Positions 9,934 through 19,051 of a DNA stretch of 64,000 bases are shown in pieces. Position 1 is the stretch's first letter, and the number at the start of each line of letters is the position of its first letter. The DNA lies in the NCBI RefSeq assembly GCF_025643255.1, contig NZ_CP087112.1, positions 310,001 through 374,000 of the forward strand, read 5' to 3'. Below the pieces are notes generated by a model that was not told the origin of the DNA, made no database searches, and worked only from the letters and a program-made list of their open reading frames with translations. The translations under genes and the position numbers were made by a program. This DNA comes from Halomonas sp. 7T (lineage in GTDB: Bacteria > Pseudomonadota > Gammaproteobacteria > Pseudomonadales > Halomonadaceae).

Positions 9934-9970
9934 AAAGCGCCCCCGCATTTGCGGTAGGGCGCTTTTTTTT
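9934..9970 (+). terminator. Second strong hairpin terminator between tRNAs and dusC
   Basis: AAAGCGCCC-CCGC pairs with GCGG-TA-GGGCGCTTT around an ATTT loop, followed by eight T residues. The A-rich left flank means it can also act on the leftward dusC transcript. Nothing else is recognisable between 9883 and dusC. Confidence 0.85.
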
Positions 9971-10053
9971 GCTCCACTCGATCTATCTGTTAGGTGATGC
10001 GCTGCGCGGCCGCGCTGTATTGGGTACTGTTGTTAGTGGATGCTATACATTGC

Positions 10054-11058
10054 CTACGCCGGTTCACAGGTAGGGCGTAAGGTGCTGCTGGGTAATAAGT
10101 TAGTTAATAGCGTATCAAGGTCCGTCAGGCGCTTTAAACGCTGAAAGTGTCGGTCGGCCTCTGCGTTGCCTTGGCGCATTTGCGCTAGCCACTGTTTTAC
10201 GAGTGATACGACGACACGATCAGGCAGCCCCTGTCGCTGTATGGCGGCATACTCTTTGAGCATGCTGACCCGCATATCCCAGGTAGTATCAGGAAGCCGC
10301 TCGCCGGTTCGCTGCCAGTGGCGTATGCGGGGGGCAAGCCAAGGGTCTGCTAGCGCGCTTCGTCCCAGCATAACATCGCGACAGCCGGAGAGCGTTCGTG
10401 CTTTCCAGTAGTCTTCGAGTGTCCATATATCCCCGTTGGCGACCACAGGAATAGACACCTGGTGGCGTATTTTGCTGATCCATTCCCAGTGGGCGGGTGG
10501 ACGGTAACCCTCATCTCGGGTTCGGCCGTGCACCACCAGTCGCGCGGCCCCGCCTGCTTGTGTGGCCTGCGCGCAAGCCACCGCTAAGCGACGATCAGAG
10601 AAGCCAAGACGAATCTTGGCCGTCACCGGTATTTGGCCTTCCAGGGCCTCGGCAACCGCTTTTACCGCGTGGTAAACCCGTTCTGGGCGACGTAGGAGTG
10701 AGGCACCGCCGTCGTGGCGATTTACCAGCTTTGCCGGGCAGCCGAAGTTTAGATCGATACTGAGTGCGCCCAAAGAAAGCGCCTGGCGAGCGTTTTCAGC
10801 CAGTGCCGCTGGGTCAGAGCCCAATAGTTGAAGATGCACCGGTACGCCGCTGGGTGTGGCAACGGGGCGTTGACTAAGCTCGGGGCAGTGTCGGTAAAAC
10901 ACGCGCGGCGGAAGGCGTGCGTCAACTACCCGCACAAACTCAGTCACCGACCAGTCAAAACCTGCTTGCCGGGTGAGTAAGTCGCGGGTGAGCGCATCAA
11001 TAACGCCCTCCATGGGCGCAAGGCCTATTTCGCCGTTTTGTAGTAAATTAACAACCAT
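10054..11058 (-). CDS. dusC: tRNA-dihydrouridine(16) synthase DusC
   Basis: Dus enzymes use FMN and NADPH to reduce specific uridines in tRNA to dihydrouridine; DusC modifies U16. The roughly 334 aa product has the flavin TIM-barrel start IGLAPMEGVIDALTR, the signature NFGCPAKLVNRHDGGASLLR containing the catalytic cysteine, VHGRTRDEGY, and PVVANGDIW. The NFGCPAK variant and lack of a long C-terminal extension favour DusC over DusA or DusB. I prefer ATG at 11058, preceded by GGAA; a GTG at 11067 in frame would add three residues. It is leftward and divergent from oadG. Confidence 0.92.
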   Translation of the reverse strand: MVVNLLQNGEIGLAPMEGVIDALTRDLLTRQAGFDWSVTEFVRVVDARLPPRVFYRHCPELSQRPVATPSGVPVHLQLLGSDPAALAENARQALSLGALSIDLNFGCPAKLVNRHDGGASLLRRPERVYHAVKAVAEALEGQIPVTAKIRLGFSDRRLAVACAQATQAGGAARLVVHGRTRDEGYRPPAHWEWISKIRHQVSIPVVANGDIWTLEDYWKARTLSGCRDVMLGRSALADPWLAPRIRHWQRTGERLPDTTWDMRVSMLKEYAAIQRQGLPDRVVVSLVKQWLAQMRQGNAEADRHFQRLKRLTDLDTLLTNLLPSSTLRPTCEPA

Positions 11059-11185
11059 GACTTCCACTATGGCGCCATTGCAATCTATCCTAGGTGTGGC
11101 AGGTTAGTGCATAGTCCTCACTGCGCCAAGTGCCTTAGTAGGCTTTTGAGGTGCCGATAAGCATTTGAAATAAGGAGAATGCGGT

Positions 11186-11443
11186 ATGCAAGAGTCAGAG
11201 TTGCTCCAGGAGGGTTTGGCCTTGATGGGCCTTGGTATGGGGTTTGTTTTTGTTTTTCTTACGGTTTTGGTGGTTAGCGTTACGCTAATGTCAACGTTGA
11301 TTGGCCGCTTTCAGCCAGTGCCGACGGCGGTGCCTAGCCGGGGAAATGGCAAAAAAACGACGGCAGCAACGAATCAAGACGATGAGGTGTTGGCCGTGAT
11401 TAGTGCCGCTGTTCACCGTTATCGCTCTTCGCGACGTCCTTGA
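11186..11443 (+). CDS. oadG: Oxaloacetate decarboxylase gamma subunit
   Basis: This 85 aa membrane protein has one strong hydrophobic segment near residues 13-38 and a polar C-terminal tail. The N-terminus MQESELLQEGLALMGLGMG and the Val/Leu-rich helix match OadG, which anchors the alpha subunit to the beta subunit in the Na+ pump. The AAGGAG SD is 8 bases before the ATG. It is the first gene of oadGAB. The call rests on context plus the family-like helix, since gamma subunits are short and variable. Confidence 0.88.
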   Translation: MQESELLQEGLALMGLGMGFVFVFLTVLVVSVTLMSTLIGRFQPVPTAVPSRGNGKKTTAATNQDDEVLAVISAAVHRYRSSRRP

Positions 11444-11536
11444 GCAGCATTTTTTGTAGTTATCTTTCCTTGCTGCTAGCACTTTCTTTGTTAAATTTAC
11501 TACAAATTCATAACGTACCAACTGTGAGCCACGACC

Positions 11537-13360
11537 ATGAACGAAACAAAACGTCCTCTGGGAATCACTGATGTTGTCCTCCGCGATGCCCATCAATCGC
11601 TGTTTGCTACCCGGTTACGTCTTGATGACATGCTGCCGATTGCTGAAAAGCTCGATAAAGTGGGTTATTGGTCGCTTGAAACCTGGGGTGGCGCTACCTT
11701 TGATGCGTGCATTCGTTACCTGGGCGAAGATCCATGGGAGCGCATTCGTGCGCTGAAGGAAGCGATGCCTAATACACCCCAGGCGATGCTGCTACGCGGT
11801 CAGAACCTGCTGGGCTACCGTCACTACGCCGACGATGTCGTCGATAAGTTTGTTGAGCGCGCAAAAACGAACGGTGTTGACGTCTTTCGCGTATTTGATG
11901 CGATGAATGACCCACGCAACCTGGAGCGTGCAATAAAAGCGGTGCGCCAAGTGGGTGGCCATGCGCAAGGGACTATTTCTTACACGGTAAGCCCGGTACA
12001 TACCCTGGATAGCTGGGTAGATCTAGCCAAAACCATTGCCGCAATGGGTGCTGATTCGCTGGCTATCAAGGATATGGCGGGGCTGCTAACGCCCTATATC
12101 GCATACGAGTTAGTGACACGGCTGAAAAAAGAGCTGTCGATTCCGGTGCACTTGCACTGCCATGCCACTACGGGGCTCTCTACCTCTACCATCCTTAAAG
12201 CGGTGGAAGCGGGCGTGGACAATGTCGATACTGCTATCTCTTCTATGTCGATGACTTATGGCCATAGCCCCACTGAGTCTGTGGTTGCGATGCTTAAAGA
12301 TACCGGCCGAGATACTGGGCTGGATTTGGAGCTTTTAGAAGATATCGCTAGCTATTTCCGCGAAGTGCGTAAAAAGTACGCCGCTTTTGAGGGGTCCCTC
12401 AAAGGTATCGACTCGCGCATTCTCATCGCTCAGGTGCCGGGCGGCATGCTCACCAACATGGAGGGCCAGTTAAAAGAGCAGGGCGCTGGTGACAAGTTGG
12501 ATGATGTGCTGAATGAAATCCCTCGTGTGCGCGAAGATCTCGGCTTTATTCCGTTGGTAACGCCGACATCGCAGATTGTGGGCACCCAAGCCGTTATGAA
12601 CGTCATGATGGGGGAACGCTACAAGTCAATCTCCAAAGAAGTTCAGGCGCTATTAAAAGGAGAGTACGGCTCCGCGCCTGCGCCGTTTAATGCAGAGCTG
12701 CAAAAGCGTGTGCTTGAAGGCGGCGAGCCGATTACTTGTCGCCCAGCGGATAATCTGTCGCCTGAGATGGATAAGTTGGCGGCTGAGCTCAAAGAAAACG
12801 CTAGTGCAGATAACATTCGTTTAGCCGACGGCGAGCGGGAAATAGATGATGTGCTGACGTACGCGTTATTCCCACAGATTGGCTTGAAGTTCCTGAAAAA
12901 CCGCGATAACCCAGATGCCTTTGAGCCAGCGCCCCAGGCGCCTGAGGCGAGTGCGTCAAAAGCGCCTGCCAAGGTCGAAAAGAGTGCCAACGTCCCGGTG
13001 GCCGCGAGCGGTCCAGAAACCTATACCGTGAAGCTTAACGGCAAAGCGTTTGTGGTGGAGGTCTCCGAAGGGGGCGACATCAGTGAGGTGAAAGAGCAGA
13101 CGACGAGTGCCTCAAAAGAGCCGGCGGCCAGCAATGAAGTTGAAAGCAGCGGCGAAAGCATTGATGCACCGCTAGCGGGCAATATCTTCAAAGTCAATGT
13201 GCGTCCTGGCGACCAAGTAGCGGAAGGCGATGTGGTGATTATTTTGGAAGCCATGAAAATGGAAACCGAAGTTCGCGCCAGCAGTGCCGGTACCGTATCG
13301 AAAGTTAACGTCAGCGAGGGTGACAGTGTCACCGTCGGCGATTCGCTGATCGAGCTTTAA
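11537..13360 (+). CDS. oadA: Oxaloacetate decarboxylase alpha subunit (biotin-carrying carboxyltransferase)
   Basis: OadA transfers the carboxyl group of oxaloacetate to its own biotin, giving pyruvate. The 607 aa protein has an HMGL-like carboxyltransferase barrel beginning [18 protein letters not shown], with [11 protein letters not shown] metal-ligand histidines. A conserved carboxylase domain follows, then an Ala/Pro-rich linker (around residues 455-530) and a C-terminal biotinyl domain with EAMKMET, the biotinyl lysine being Lys574. Length and order match Klebsiella and Vibrio OadA. It lies between oadG and oadB. In a halophile the pump can couple decarboxylation to Na+ export. Confidence 0.96.
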   Translation: MNETKRPLGITDVVLRDAHQSLFATRLRLDDMLPIAEKLDKVGYWSLETWGGATFDACIRYLGEDPWERIRALKEAMPNTPQAMLLRGQNLLGYRHYADDVVDKFVERAKTNGVDVFRVFDAMNDPRNLERAIKAVRQVGGHAQGTISYTVSPVHTLDSWVDLAKTIAAMGADSLAIKDMAGLLTPYIAYELVTRLKKELSIPVHLHCHATTGLSTSTILKAVEAGVDNVDTAISSMSMTYGHSPTESVVAMLKDTGRDTGLDLELLEDIASYFREVRKKYAAFEGSLKGIDSRILIAQVPGGMLTNMEGQLKEQGAGDKLDDVLNEIPRVREDLGFIPLVTPTSQIVGTQAVMNVMMGERYKSISKEVQALLKGEYGSAPAPFNAELQKRVLEGGEPITCRPADNLSPEMDKLAAELKENASADNIRLADGEREIDDVLTYALFPQIGLKFLKNRDNPDAFEPAPQAPEASASKAPAKVEKSANVPVAASGPETYTVKLNGKAFVVEVSEGGDISEVKEQTTSASKEPAASNEVESSGESIDAPLAGNIFKVNVRPGDQVAEGDVVIILEAMKMETEVRASSAGTVSKVNVSEGDSVTVGDSLIEL

Positions 13361-13372
13361 GGGCATTCGGCA

Positions 13373-14695
13373 ATGGATAAGTTAATCACCTTATGGGAGG
13401 GCTCGGGGCTTTATAACCTCGAGCTTGGTCAGGCGGTCATGATTTTGGTAGGGCTCGGGTTGCTCTACCTCGCCATCTACAAGAAGTTTGAGCCATTGCT
13501 GCTAGTGCCGATTGGGTTTGGCGGTATTCTTGCCAACATCCCTGAGGCAGGCTTGGCAATTTCTGCGTTAGATCAGGCGATCGAGGTCGCAAAACCCGCT
13601 GTACTGCAACAAATGGCCACTGCGCTGGGCGCTACCCTTGATCCATTAAGCGGTGTAGAAGCGTGGCGTGAGACGCTGAAGACGATCGCTTACGATACTG
13701 CGGCACCGGATCAGTTGCGTGCGGCGAAAGACGTTGCCATGAACGTTGGCTACGGCGATGGCATGCTTTATAGCTTCTATAATGTAGCGATTGCCTCAGG
13801 TATTGCCCCGCTGCTCATCTTTATGGGTGTGGGGGCAATGACCGACTTTGGCCCGTTGCTGGCTAACCCGCGTACGCTCTTTTTAGGGGCAGCTGCTCAG
13901 TTTGGTATTTTTGCCACGCTGTTTGGTGCCGTTGCGCTCTCTTCGCTGGGGGTTATGGACTTCTCCCTCAACCAAGCGGCAGCCATTGGTATTATCGGTG
14001 GTGCTGACGGCCCGACCTCTATTTACGTGTCGAGTGTCCTTGCTCCTGAGCTGCTGGGTGCGATTGCGGTGGCAGCGTATGCCTACATGGCGCTTGTGCC
14101 GCTGATTCAGCCGCCCATCATGCGCCTGTTGACCACCCAGAAAGAGCGTAAAATCACCATGACGCAGCTGCGTCCAGTATCCAAGCTGGAGAAAATTGTT
14201 TTCCCGCTGATGCTGCTAATATTGGTTGCGCTCTTTTTGCCCGATGCAGCGCCGCTGTTAGGCATGTTCTGCTTTGGTAATTTGATGCGTGAGTGCGGTG
14301 TAGTTGAGCGTTTATCAGATACCGCGCAAAATGCGTTGATCAATATCGTGACGATTATCTTAGGGCTATCGGTAGGCTCTAAGCTGATGGCAGAAAGCTT
14401 TCTAACGTTCGAAACGCTAGGAATCTTAGGCTTGGGTATTGTTGCATTTGGGATTGGTACCGCCGCAGGCGTGTTGATGGCGAAGCTGATGAACGTAGTG
14501 AGCAAAATGCCGATTAACCCGTTGATTGGTGCCGCTGGGGTTTCGGCAGTGCCAATGGCGGCTCGTGTAGCCAATAAAGTGGGCTTGGAGTCTAACCCGC
14601 ATAACTTCCTGCTAATGCATGCCATGGGGCCCAACGTAGCAGGCGTTATTGGCTCTGCCGTGGCGGCTGGGGTAATGATTAAGTATTTAGGCTAG
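13373..14695 (+). CDS. oadB: Oxaloacetate decarboxylase beta subunit (Na+ pump)
   Basis: OadB decarboxylates carboxybiotin and exports Na+. The 440 aa protein has about nine to ten membrane segments. It contains the conserved stretch [16 protein letters not shown], whose Asp is implicated in Na+ binding in the family, and the C-terminal [17 protein letters not shown] and [15 protein letters not shown] motifs. It begins 12 bp after the oadA stop, so translation is likely coupled. A strong terminator follows. Confidence 0.95.
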   Translation: MDKLITLWEGSGLYNLELGQAVMILVGLGLLYLAIYKKFEPLLLVPIGFGGILANIPEAGLAISALDQAIEVAKPAVLQQMATALGATLDPLSGVEAWRETLKTIAYDTAAPDQLRAAKDVAMNVGYGDGMLYSFYNVAIASGIAPLLIFMGVGAMTDFGPLLANPRTLFLGAAAQFGIFATLFGAVALSSLGVMDFSLNQAAAIGIIGGADGPTSIYVSSVLAPELLGAIAVAAYAYMALVPLIQPPIMRLLTTQKERKITMTQLRPVSKLEKIVFPLMLLILVALFLPDAAPLLGMFCFGNLMRECGVVERLSDTAQNALINIVTIILGLSVGSKLMAESFLTFETLGILGLGIVAFGIGTAAGVLMAKLMNVVSKMPINPLIGAAGVSAVPMAARVANKVGLESNPHNFLLMHAMGPNVAGVIGSAVAAGVMIKYLG

Positions 14696-14736
14696 TGTTA
14701 GGGACTACCCGGCATTAGCAACATGTCATGCCCGAT

Positions 14737-14768
14737 AACGCAGCTTGCTAAGCAAGCTGCGTTTTTTT
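14737..14768 (+). terminator. Terminator of oadGAB
   Basis: AACGCAGCTTGCT pairs with AAGCAAGCTGCGTT in a long near-perfect stem followed by seven T residues. It also sits at the 3' end of the converging yigZ. Confidence 0.9.
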
Positions 14769-14790
14769 GGTGCTGCTTTTTAGCAAACAG

Positions 14791-15411
14791 CTACAGCACT
14801 TTGTGGATAGTGAGAGGCATTTTTAGGCGGTTTTCTAACGCTTCAAGGCTAAGAGGGACGTCTTGAGGCCAGCCAACGGTCATACCGACACCTTTGCTGT
14901 CGTAGTCGACGTGCTGAATGGGAATCTGCTGCTCGTCGCACCAGGCGCGCACTATTGCCTCATGGGCAAAACTTACGCGCAGCAGGTAATTTTCCCGCTC
15001 AATTATCTCTCGCGTCGGTAGTGTCTCTAGCCCGGCATTGACCGCTTGGGCATAGGCACGGGCGAGTCCCCCGGTGCCTAATTTAGTGCCACCAAAGTAA
15101 CGAGTTACAACACAGCCGATTTCACCTAACCCGCTGCCCAACAAAGCTTGATACATAGGTCTTCCTGCTGTTCCTCCGGGTTCGCCATCATCTGAAAAAC
15201 CAATATGCGTTTGCTCTCCAGGTGGGCCGGCAATAAAAGCGCTGCAGTGATGGCTAGCGTTGGGGTGGGCCGTTTTGGCTGCTTGAAGCAGCGCATCAAA
15301 GGCTTCTTTGTTCGGTGCATGGCACACCCAGGTGAGAAACTGGCTTTTTTCTACCTCGATAACGGCAGTGTGCCACTGTGTGGGGGGTAAATCAGGGATG
15401 CGATAACGCAC
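14791..15411 (-). CDS. yigZ: YigZ/IMPACT family protein
   Basis: This is a 206 aa protein of the UPF0029/IMPACT family. The hallmark region FSDDGEPGGTAGRP is followed by GEIGCVVTRYFGGTKLGTGG, both diagnostic. An N-terminal RNase PH-like S5-fold domain and a C-terminal ferredoxin-like domain are expected. Eukaryotic IMPACT modulates Gcn2; the bacterial role is not established, and older peptidase labels are unsupported by any visible catalytic motif. Start is ATG at 15411. It lies just downstream of the UmuD-like gene on the same strand, 36 bp away, and could be cotranscribed with it. Confidence 0.9.
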   Translation of the reverse strand: MRYRIPDLPPTQWHTAVIEVEKSQFLTWVCHAPNKEAFDALLQAAKTAHPNASHHCSAFIAGPPGEQTHIGFSDDGEPGGTAGRPMYQALLGSGLGEIGCVVTRYFGGTKLGTGGLARAYAQAVNAGLETLPTREIIERENYLLRVSFAHEAIVRAWCDEQQIPIQHVDYDSKGVGMTVGWPQDVPLSLEALENRLKMPLTIHKVL

Positions 15412-15447
15412 TCATTACTCCTGGGAGTCGTGAGGCCGGGGTGAGCC

Positions 15448-15852
15448 TTAATGATGCCGTGGTGGTGAGTCATGATGCTCAATACCCATCACCATACCTA
15501 AAACTTGAATATCACAATTATGCAGGAATACCGCAGGGGTTGCTGCGTCTTCAGGCAATAAATGGACGCCCAAACGACTAATCGAGAGCTGCTTTAACGC
15601 AACTTCACGCTGATTAATAGTCGCAACCGCCATTTCATGCTGGGAGTCATACTGATAACGGCGAATGATAATAACATCGCCATCGAATAAGTTGCTGTCG
15701 TGCATGCGGTCACCGCGCACTTTGAGTGCGTAGGTGTTGCGCCGTGTAATGTGTGAAGTGTTAGCTTCTCGCACGACCGTAGAGGATCGTGGTGTTGGCT
15801 GAAAGGGGGTGCTAGGTGTAGGGCGTGTTGCGAGCATCGACGTTGTCATCAT
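15448..15852 (-). CDS. UmuD/LexA-like S24 domain protein lacking the catalytic serine
   Basis: The 134 aa product has a short Ser/Thr/Pro-rich N-terminus (to about residue 38) and an S24 peptidase fold, with no helix-turn-helix. The segment TYALKVRGDRMHDSNLFDGD aligns with LexA/UmuD where the nucleophile should be (GxSM), but that position is Arg (codon CGC). The general-base lysine is kept in VALKQL. No Ala-Gly or Cys-Gly cleavage site is visible. It is UmuD-sized, but no umuC neighbour is present. GGAG precedes the double ATG start. Two LexA-type boxes lie 66-113 bases upstream, so SOS control is likely. A non-cleaving, perhaps dominant UmuD-like regulator is an inference only. Confidence 0.8.
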   Translation of the reverse strand: MMTTSMLATRPTPSTPFQPTPRSSTVVREANTSHITRRNTYALKVRGDRMHDSNLFDGDVIIIRRYQYDSQHEMAVATINQREVALKQLSISRLGVHLLPEDAATPAVFLHNCDIQVLGMVMGIEHHDSPPRHH

Positions 15853-15917
15853 GATTTCTCCAATGCAGCGCCCGTTCCTTAGGCGTTTGGTTAAAATGAG
15901 TGCTGTTTTTTTATAAA

Positions 15918-15933
15918 GTGTTTTTTCATACAG
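15918..15933 (-). promoter_or_regulatory. LexA-like box 2 (one mismatch) upstream of the UmuD-like gene
   Basis: On the minus strand this reads CTGTATGAAAAAACAC, matching CTG-N10-CAG except for the last base. Its centre is 32 bp from that of box 1, about three helical turns. A -10-like TATACT (minus strand, 15946-15941) lies between the two boxes. Confidence 0.5.
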
Positions 15934-15949
15934 TATTCACAGTATAAGC

Positions 15950-15965
15950 CTGTTTTTGCATACAG
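15950..15965 (-). promoter_or_regulatory. LexA box 1 upstream of the UmuD-like gene
   Basis: The minus-strand sequence CTGTATGCAAAAACAG fits CTGT-N8-ACAG perfectly and resembles the consensus more closely than the recA box in this window. It lies about 100 bases upstream of the ATG at 15852, in the intergenic region shared with the rightward ccm operon. Confidence 0.7.
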
Positions 15966-16101
15966 TTCCAGTGGTGGGTTTTTCGTTATTCCTCGCACAC
16001 ATTTTTTGTGCCTTTATTGCGATATGTCATGCTGCGACCCAAGGCCGCAGAGTGCGACTGGCGAGAAAGTGGCTTTCCGTGTAGAGTTCGACCCGAATTC
16101 T

Positions 16102-16740
16102 ATGTGGCTGGAGAAAGCTTTGAGCCTGTGCCTGCAAGCCCGCCAGCTGGCCTGTGAACGCGATGACCGTTGGCTATTTGAAGGGCTCGATCTTGATATT
16201 CACAGTGGTGAGATCGTGCGCATTGAAGGGCCCAATGGCAGCGGCAAAACAACGCTGTTGAAAATTCTCTCGGGTCAGCTGAGTGACTATCATGGCGAGC
16301 TTTACTGGAATGGCGCATTAATGCGTGAAGGTCGTGAACATTTTCTCGCCAATTTGCTCTATTTAGGACACGCCCCTGGGGTTAAATCAGGACTAACCCC
16401 CTTAGAAAACCTAGCCTGGTATCAGGCGCTTAGTGGTGAGTCGGGGTCTGAAGAGCAGCGTGAAGAGGCCCTGGCTAATGTGGGGTTAAGAGGTTTTGAA
16501 GACGTACCAGCAGGTCAGCTTTCTGCGGGCCAGCAGCGCCGGGTGGCGCTGGCAAGGTTAACGCTTACCCCGCGTGCCCTCTGGGTGCTGGATGAGCCAT
16601 TTACCGCCATTGATCGTGATGGGGTGGCAGCACTTGAGGCGCAGCTTGTTACGCATGCAAAGGCGGGGGGATGTGTACTGGTTACCACCCACCATGAGCT
16701 AACCGCTTCACCCGTGCTTAGAAGAGTACAGTTGGGGTAA
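16102..16740 (+). CDS. ccmA: Heme exporter ATP-binding protein CcmA
   Basis: CcmA is the ATPase of the CcmABCD complex that releases holo-CcmE during cytochrome c maturation. The ABC domain has Walker A GPNGSGKTT, signature LSAGQQRRVALAR and Walker B LWVLDEPF. The frame is open from 16006, but that extension (Cys-rich and unlike CcmA) is not supported. I place the start at ATG 16102 (212 aa, near the usual 205-210). A TTG at 16120 with a GGAG 6 bases upstream is a good alternative. It is the first gene of a nine-gene ccm operon with very short spacings. Confidence 0.93.
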   Translation: MWLEKALSLCLQARQLACERDDRWLFEGLDLDIHSGEIVRIEGPNGSGKTTLLKILSGQLSDYHGELYWNGALMREGREHFLANLLYLGHAPGVKSGLTPLENLAWYQALSGESGSEEQREEALANVGLRGFEDVPAGQLSAGQQRRVALARLTLTPRALWVLDEPFTAIDRDGVAALEAQLVTHAKAGGCVLVTTHHELTASPVLRRVQLG

Positions 16741-16749
16741 AAGGAGATA

Positions 16750-17487
16750 GTGTTGCCCAGTACAAATGCCACCGCCAGTGCTCCAGTAATGCTTATGTAC
16801 GAGCCCCAAGGAGGGCTTCTAGTGGCACTAAGCGCCACGCTTAAGCGTGATTTAACGCTGATGCTGCGTAGGCGAGGGGAAGTGCTTAATCCGCTGGTGT
16901 TTTTTGCCCTAGTGATCACCCTTTTTCCTATCGGTATTTCGCCTGACCCTCAGCTATTAGCGGTTATTGCTCCAGGGTTACTGTGGGTGGCGGCATTATT
17001 GGCAGCGCTGCTTTCTTTAGATAGCCTGTTTCGCAGCGATTACGAAGATGGCAGCCTGGAGCAAATGCTGTTAGCACCGCAGCCTCTGGCAGCATTAGGC
17101 TTAGCAAAAGTGGCGGTGCATTGGCTGCTGACCGGGTTGCCTCTGGCACTAATGGCGCCAGTGCTCGGCATTATGCTGGCACTTCCCGCTGGCAGCTATC
17201 TGGTACTAGCACTTTCATTGGCACTGGGTACGGCTAGCTTAAGCTTAATTGGTGCGATTGGCGCCGCGCTAACCGTAGGCTTGGCACGGGGAGGGGTACT
17301 GCTCTCGTTGCTGGTACTGCCGCTGTATATTCCAATACTTATTTTTGGAGCCGGTGCGGTACAGGCCGCGATTATGGGCGATGGCGTGGCGGCACACTTG
17401 GCAATTCTGGGCGCGTTATTGGCTATGGCGTTGATGCTTTCACCCTGGGCAATTGCCGCGTCACTTCGCATCAGTATCAACGGCTAA
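16750..17487 (+). CDS. ccmB: Heme exporter permease CcmB
   Basis: CcmB is a six-helix inner-membrane partner of CcmA and CcmC. The 245 aa product contains [20 protein letters not shown] and the conserved periplasmic or interfacial stretch [19 protein letters not shown]. The GTG at 16750 is very close to the AAGGAG (16741-16746); the TTG at 16753 gives a better 6-base spacing, so the true start could be one codon later. It lies 9 bp after ccmA. Confidence 0.94.
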   Translation: MLPSTNATASAPVMLMYEPQGGLLVALSATLKRDLTLMLRRRGEVLNPLVFFALVITLFPIGISPDPQLLAVIAPGLLWVAALLAALLSLDSLFRSDYEDGSLEQMLLAPQPLAALGLAKVAVHWLLTGLPLALMAPVLGIMLALPAGSYLVLALSLALGTASLSLIGAIGAALTVGLARGGVLLSLLVLPLYIPILIFGAGAVQAAIMGDGVAAHLAILGALLAMALMLSPWAIAASLRISING

Positions 17488-17501
17488 AGGACGGAAAATC
17501 C

Positions 17502-18242
17502 ATGTGGGCCTTTATTAACAAACTAAGATCACCCAAGTGGTTTTACACGATTAGCGCAAAGCTGCAGCCCTGGTTTTGGGCAGTAGCCGCGTTGCTGTTG
17601 ATAGTCGGTACGGTTTGGGGGCTTGTCTTTGCACCTGCGGATTATCAGCAGGGGAATAGTTTCCGTATTATTTACGTTCATGTGCCAGCGGCTTTTTTAG
17701 CCCAGTCGGTTTTTGTTTCCATGGCCATCACTGGGCTGGTGTTTATGGTGTGGAAAATCAAAATCGCTGATATGGCCGCGACCGTAATGGCGCCACTAGG
17801 CGCGGCGATGACATTCATCGCGCTTTTTTCGGGGGCGGTGTGGGGAGTGCCCACTTGGGGAACGTGGTGGATGTGGGATGCACGTCTCACTTCAATGCTG
17901 ATTTTACTGTTTTTATACTTGGGCGTTATTGCCTTACGGGGAGCGTTTAGCAGTCGCGATAGCGGCTCACGCGCAGCCTCCGTATTGGCGATGGTGGGGG
18001 TTATCAATATCCCGATTATTAAATACTCGGTGGATTGGTGGTACACGCTTCATCAGCCCGCCACCTTTACGATCACTGGCCGAGCGGCGATGCCGATGGA
18101 AATGTGGGCACCGCTACTGATTATGGTGTTGGGGTTTTACAGCTTTTTTATTGGCTTAACGCTAATGCGCACGCGTAGCGAGATCTTACGCCGTGAGGCC
18201 AGCAAGCGCTGGGTGCGTGATTTGATAGAGGAGTCGCACTAA
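17502..18242 (+). CDS. ccmC: Heme exporter protein CcmC
   Basis: CcmC binds heme through a tryptophan-rich WWD domain and hands it to CcmE. The 246 aa protein has six membrane helices and the WWD motif [13 protein letters not shown], with flanking histidines in YVHVPAA and TLHQPATF likely to ligate heme iron. Its stop shares a base with the ccmD start (TAATG), implying coupled translation. Confidence 0.96.
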   Translation: MWAFINKLRSPKWFYTISAKLQPWFWAVAALLLIVGTVWGLVFAPADYQQGNSFRIIYVHVPAAFLAQSVFVSMAITGLVFMVWKIKIADMAATVMAPLGAAMTFIALFSGAVWGVPTWGTWWMWDARLTSMLILLFLYLGVIALRGAFSSRDSGSRAASVLAMVGVINIPIIKYSVDWWYTLHQPATFTITGRAAMPMEMWAPLLIMVLGFYSFFIGLTLMRTRSEILRREASKRWVRDLIEESH

Positions 18243-18490
18243 TGGCTTTCTCGTCGATGAATGAATTTCTCGCAATGGGCGGTCATGGGCCTTACGTATG
18301 GGCTGCCTGGGGCGTTACTGCGCTGCTGTTTTTAGTCATCTTGTGGCATGCACGACGGGAACGTCGCCAGTTGCTTAACGGCTTGAAGCGTCGTGCTCGC
18401 CGTGAAAGACAGGCGAACAGCTACCCACCAACAACAGCAGCGCAGGCACCGGTTAAACCTGTTCAAGGGGACGTTCATCATGACGCCTAA
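18242..18490 (+). CDS. ccmD: Heme exporter protein CcmD
   Basis: CcmD is a small single-helix protein that stabilises CcmC with CcmE and is needed to release holo-CcmE. The 82 aa product has the family opening MNEFLAMGGHGPYVW, then a hydrophobic helix (about residues 18-36) and a basic cytoplasmic tail. It overlaps ccmC by one base and ccmE by 11 bases. At 82 aa it is a little longer than E. coli CcmD (69 aa), the extra length being polar tail. Confidence 0.92.
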   Translation: MAFSSMNEFLAMGGHGPYVWAAWGVTALLFLVILWHARRERRQLLNGLKRRARRERQANSYPPTTAAQAPVKPVQGDVHHDA

Positions 18491-18989
18491 ACGTAAGCAA
18501 AAGCTATTTGTCATTTTAGGGTTAGTCTCATTAACGGCAATTGCCGTGGGGCTGACCCTTTATGCGCTGCGTGCCAACATCAATCTGTTCTTCAGTCCGG
18601 TACAAATTGCCCAAGGTGATGCGCCTATCGAACGTCAAATCCGCGCGGGTGGAATGGTAAAAGAGGGGTCGGTTTCACGCGACCGAGAAAGCTTAAATGT
18701 TGAGTTTTTGGTGACGGACTACGTCGATGATCTTAACGTTTATTACAGTGGGATTTTGCCGGACCTCTTCCGTGAAGGGCAAGGAGTGGTCGTCGTTGGT
18801 GAGCTACAGGCCGATGGACGTTTCCGCGCTGACCAGGTGCTGGCACGCCATGATGAAAATTATATGCCGCCAGAAGTCGCGCAAGCGCTGGAGGAAGCTG
18901 GCTACTCGCCTGCAGACTTCCAAGCGAAAGCGGCTAAAGTCGGCGAACGGTTGGAGCAAGAAGGCGTTCCACACGCTAGCGAATACTAA
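18480..18989 (+). CDS. ccmE: Cytochrome c maturation heme chaperone CcmE
   Basis: CcmE covalently binds heme in the periplasm and delivers it to CcmF. From ATG 18480 the product is 169 aa with one N-terminal membrane anchor (residues about 9-30) and an OB-fold domain. The heme-attaching histidine is His124 in LARHDENYMPPE, with Tyr128 nearby, as in the His-type CcmE family. The frame is open further upstream, but that extension overlaps ccmD and is rejected. The C-terminal tail is flexible and charged. Confidence 0.95.
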   Translation: MTPKRKQKLFVILGLVSLTAIAVGLTLYALRANINLFFSPVQIAQGDAPIERQIRAGGMVKEGSVSRDRESLNVEFLVTDYVDDLNVYYSGILPDLFREGQGVVVVGELQADGRFRADQVLARHDENYMPPEVAQALEEAGYSPADFQAKAAKVGERLEQEGVPHASEY

Positions 18990-19051
18990 CAACGCTCAGG
19001 CTGCCCTGCTGCGCAGCATGCTGTTTTGCCCAGTGCTATCTCGGAGCGCTC

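Noticed and set aside
9726..9977. Leftward 83-codon frame containing GRIRTSDPLIRSQVLYPAEL
   Set aside because: It is the antisense translation of tRNA-Arg copy 2, a well-known spurious protein in databases.
14107..14634. Leftward 175-codon frame opposite oadB
   Set aside because: It is antisense to a clearly coding membrane protein; the Ile/Pro/Ser-rich sequence is typical of antisense of such genes.
15448..15852. Calling the gene lexA
   Set aside because: There is no helix-turn-helix domain, the length is UmuD-like, and the catalytic serine is absent.
16006..16101. Cys-rich N-terminal extension of CcmA
   Set aside because: No SD at 16006 and no match to the CcmA N-terminus, which begins close to ARQLACERD.
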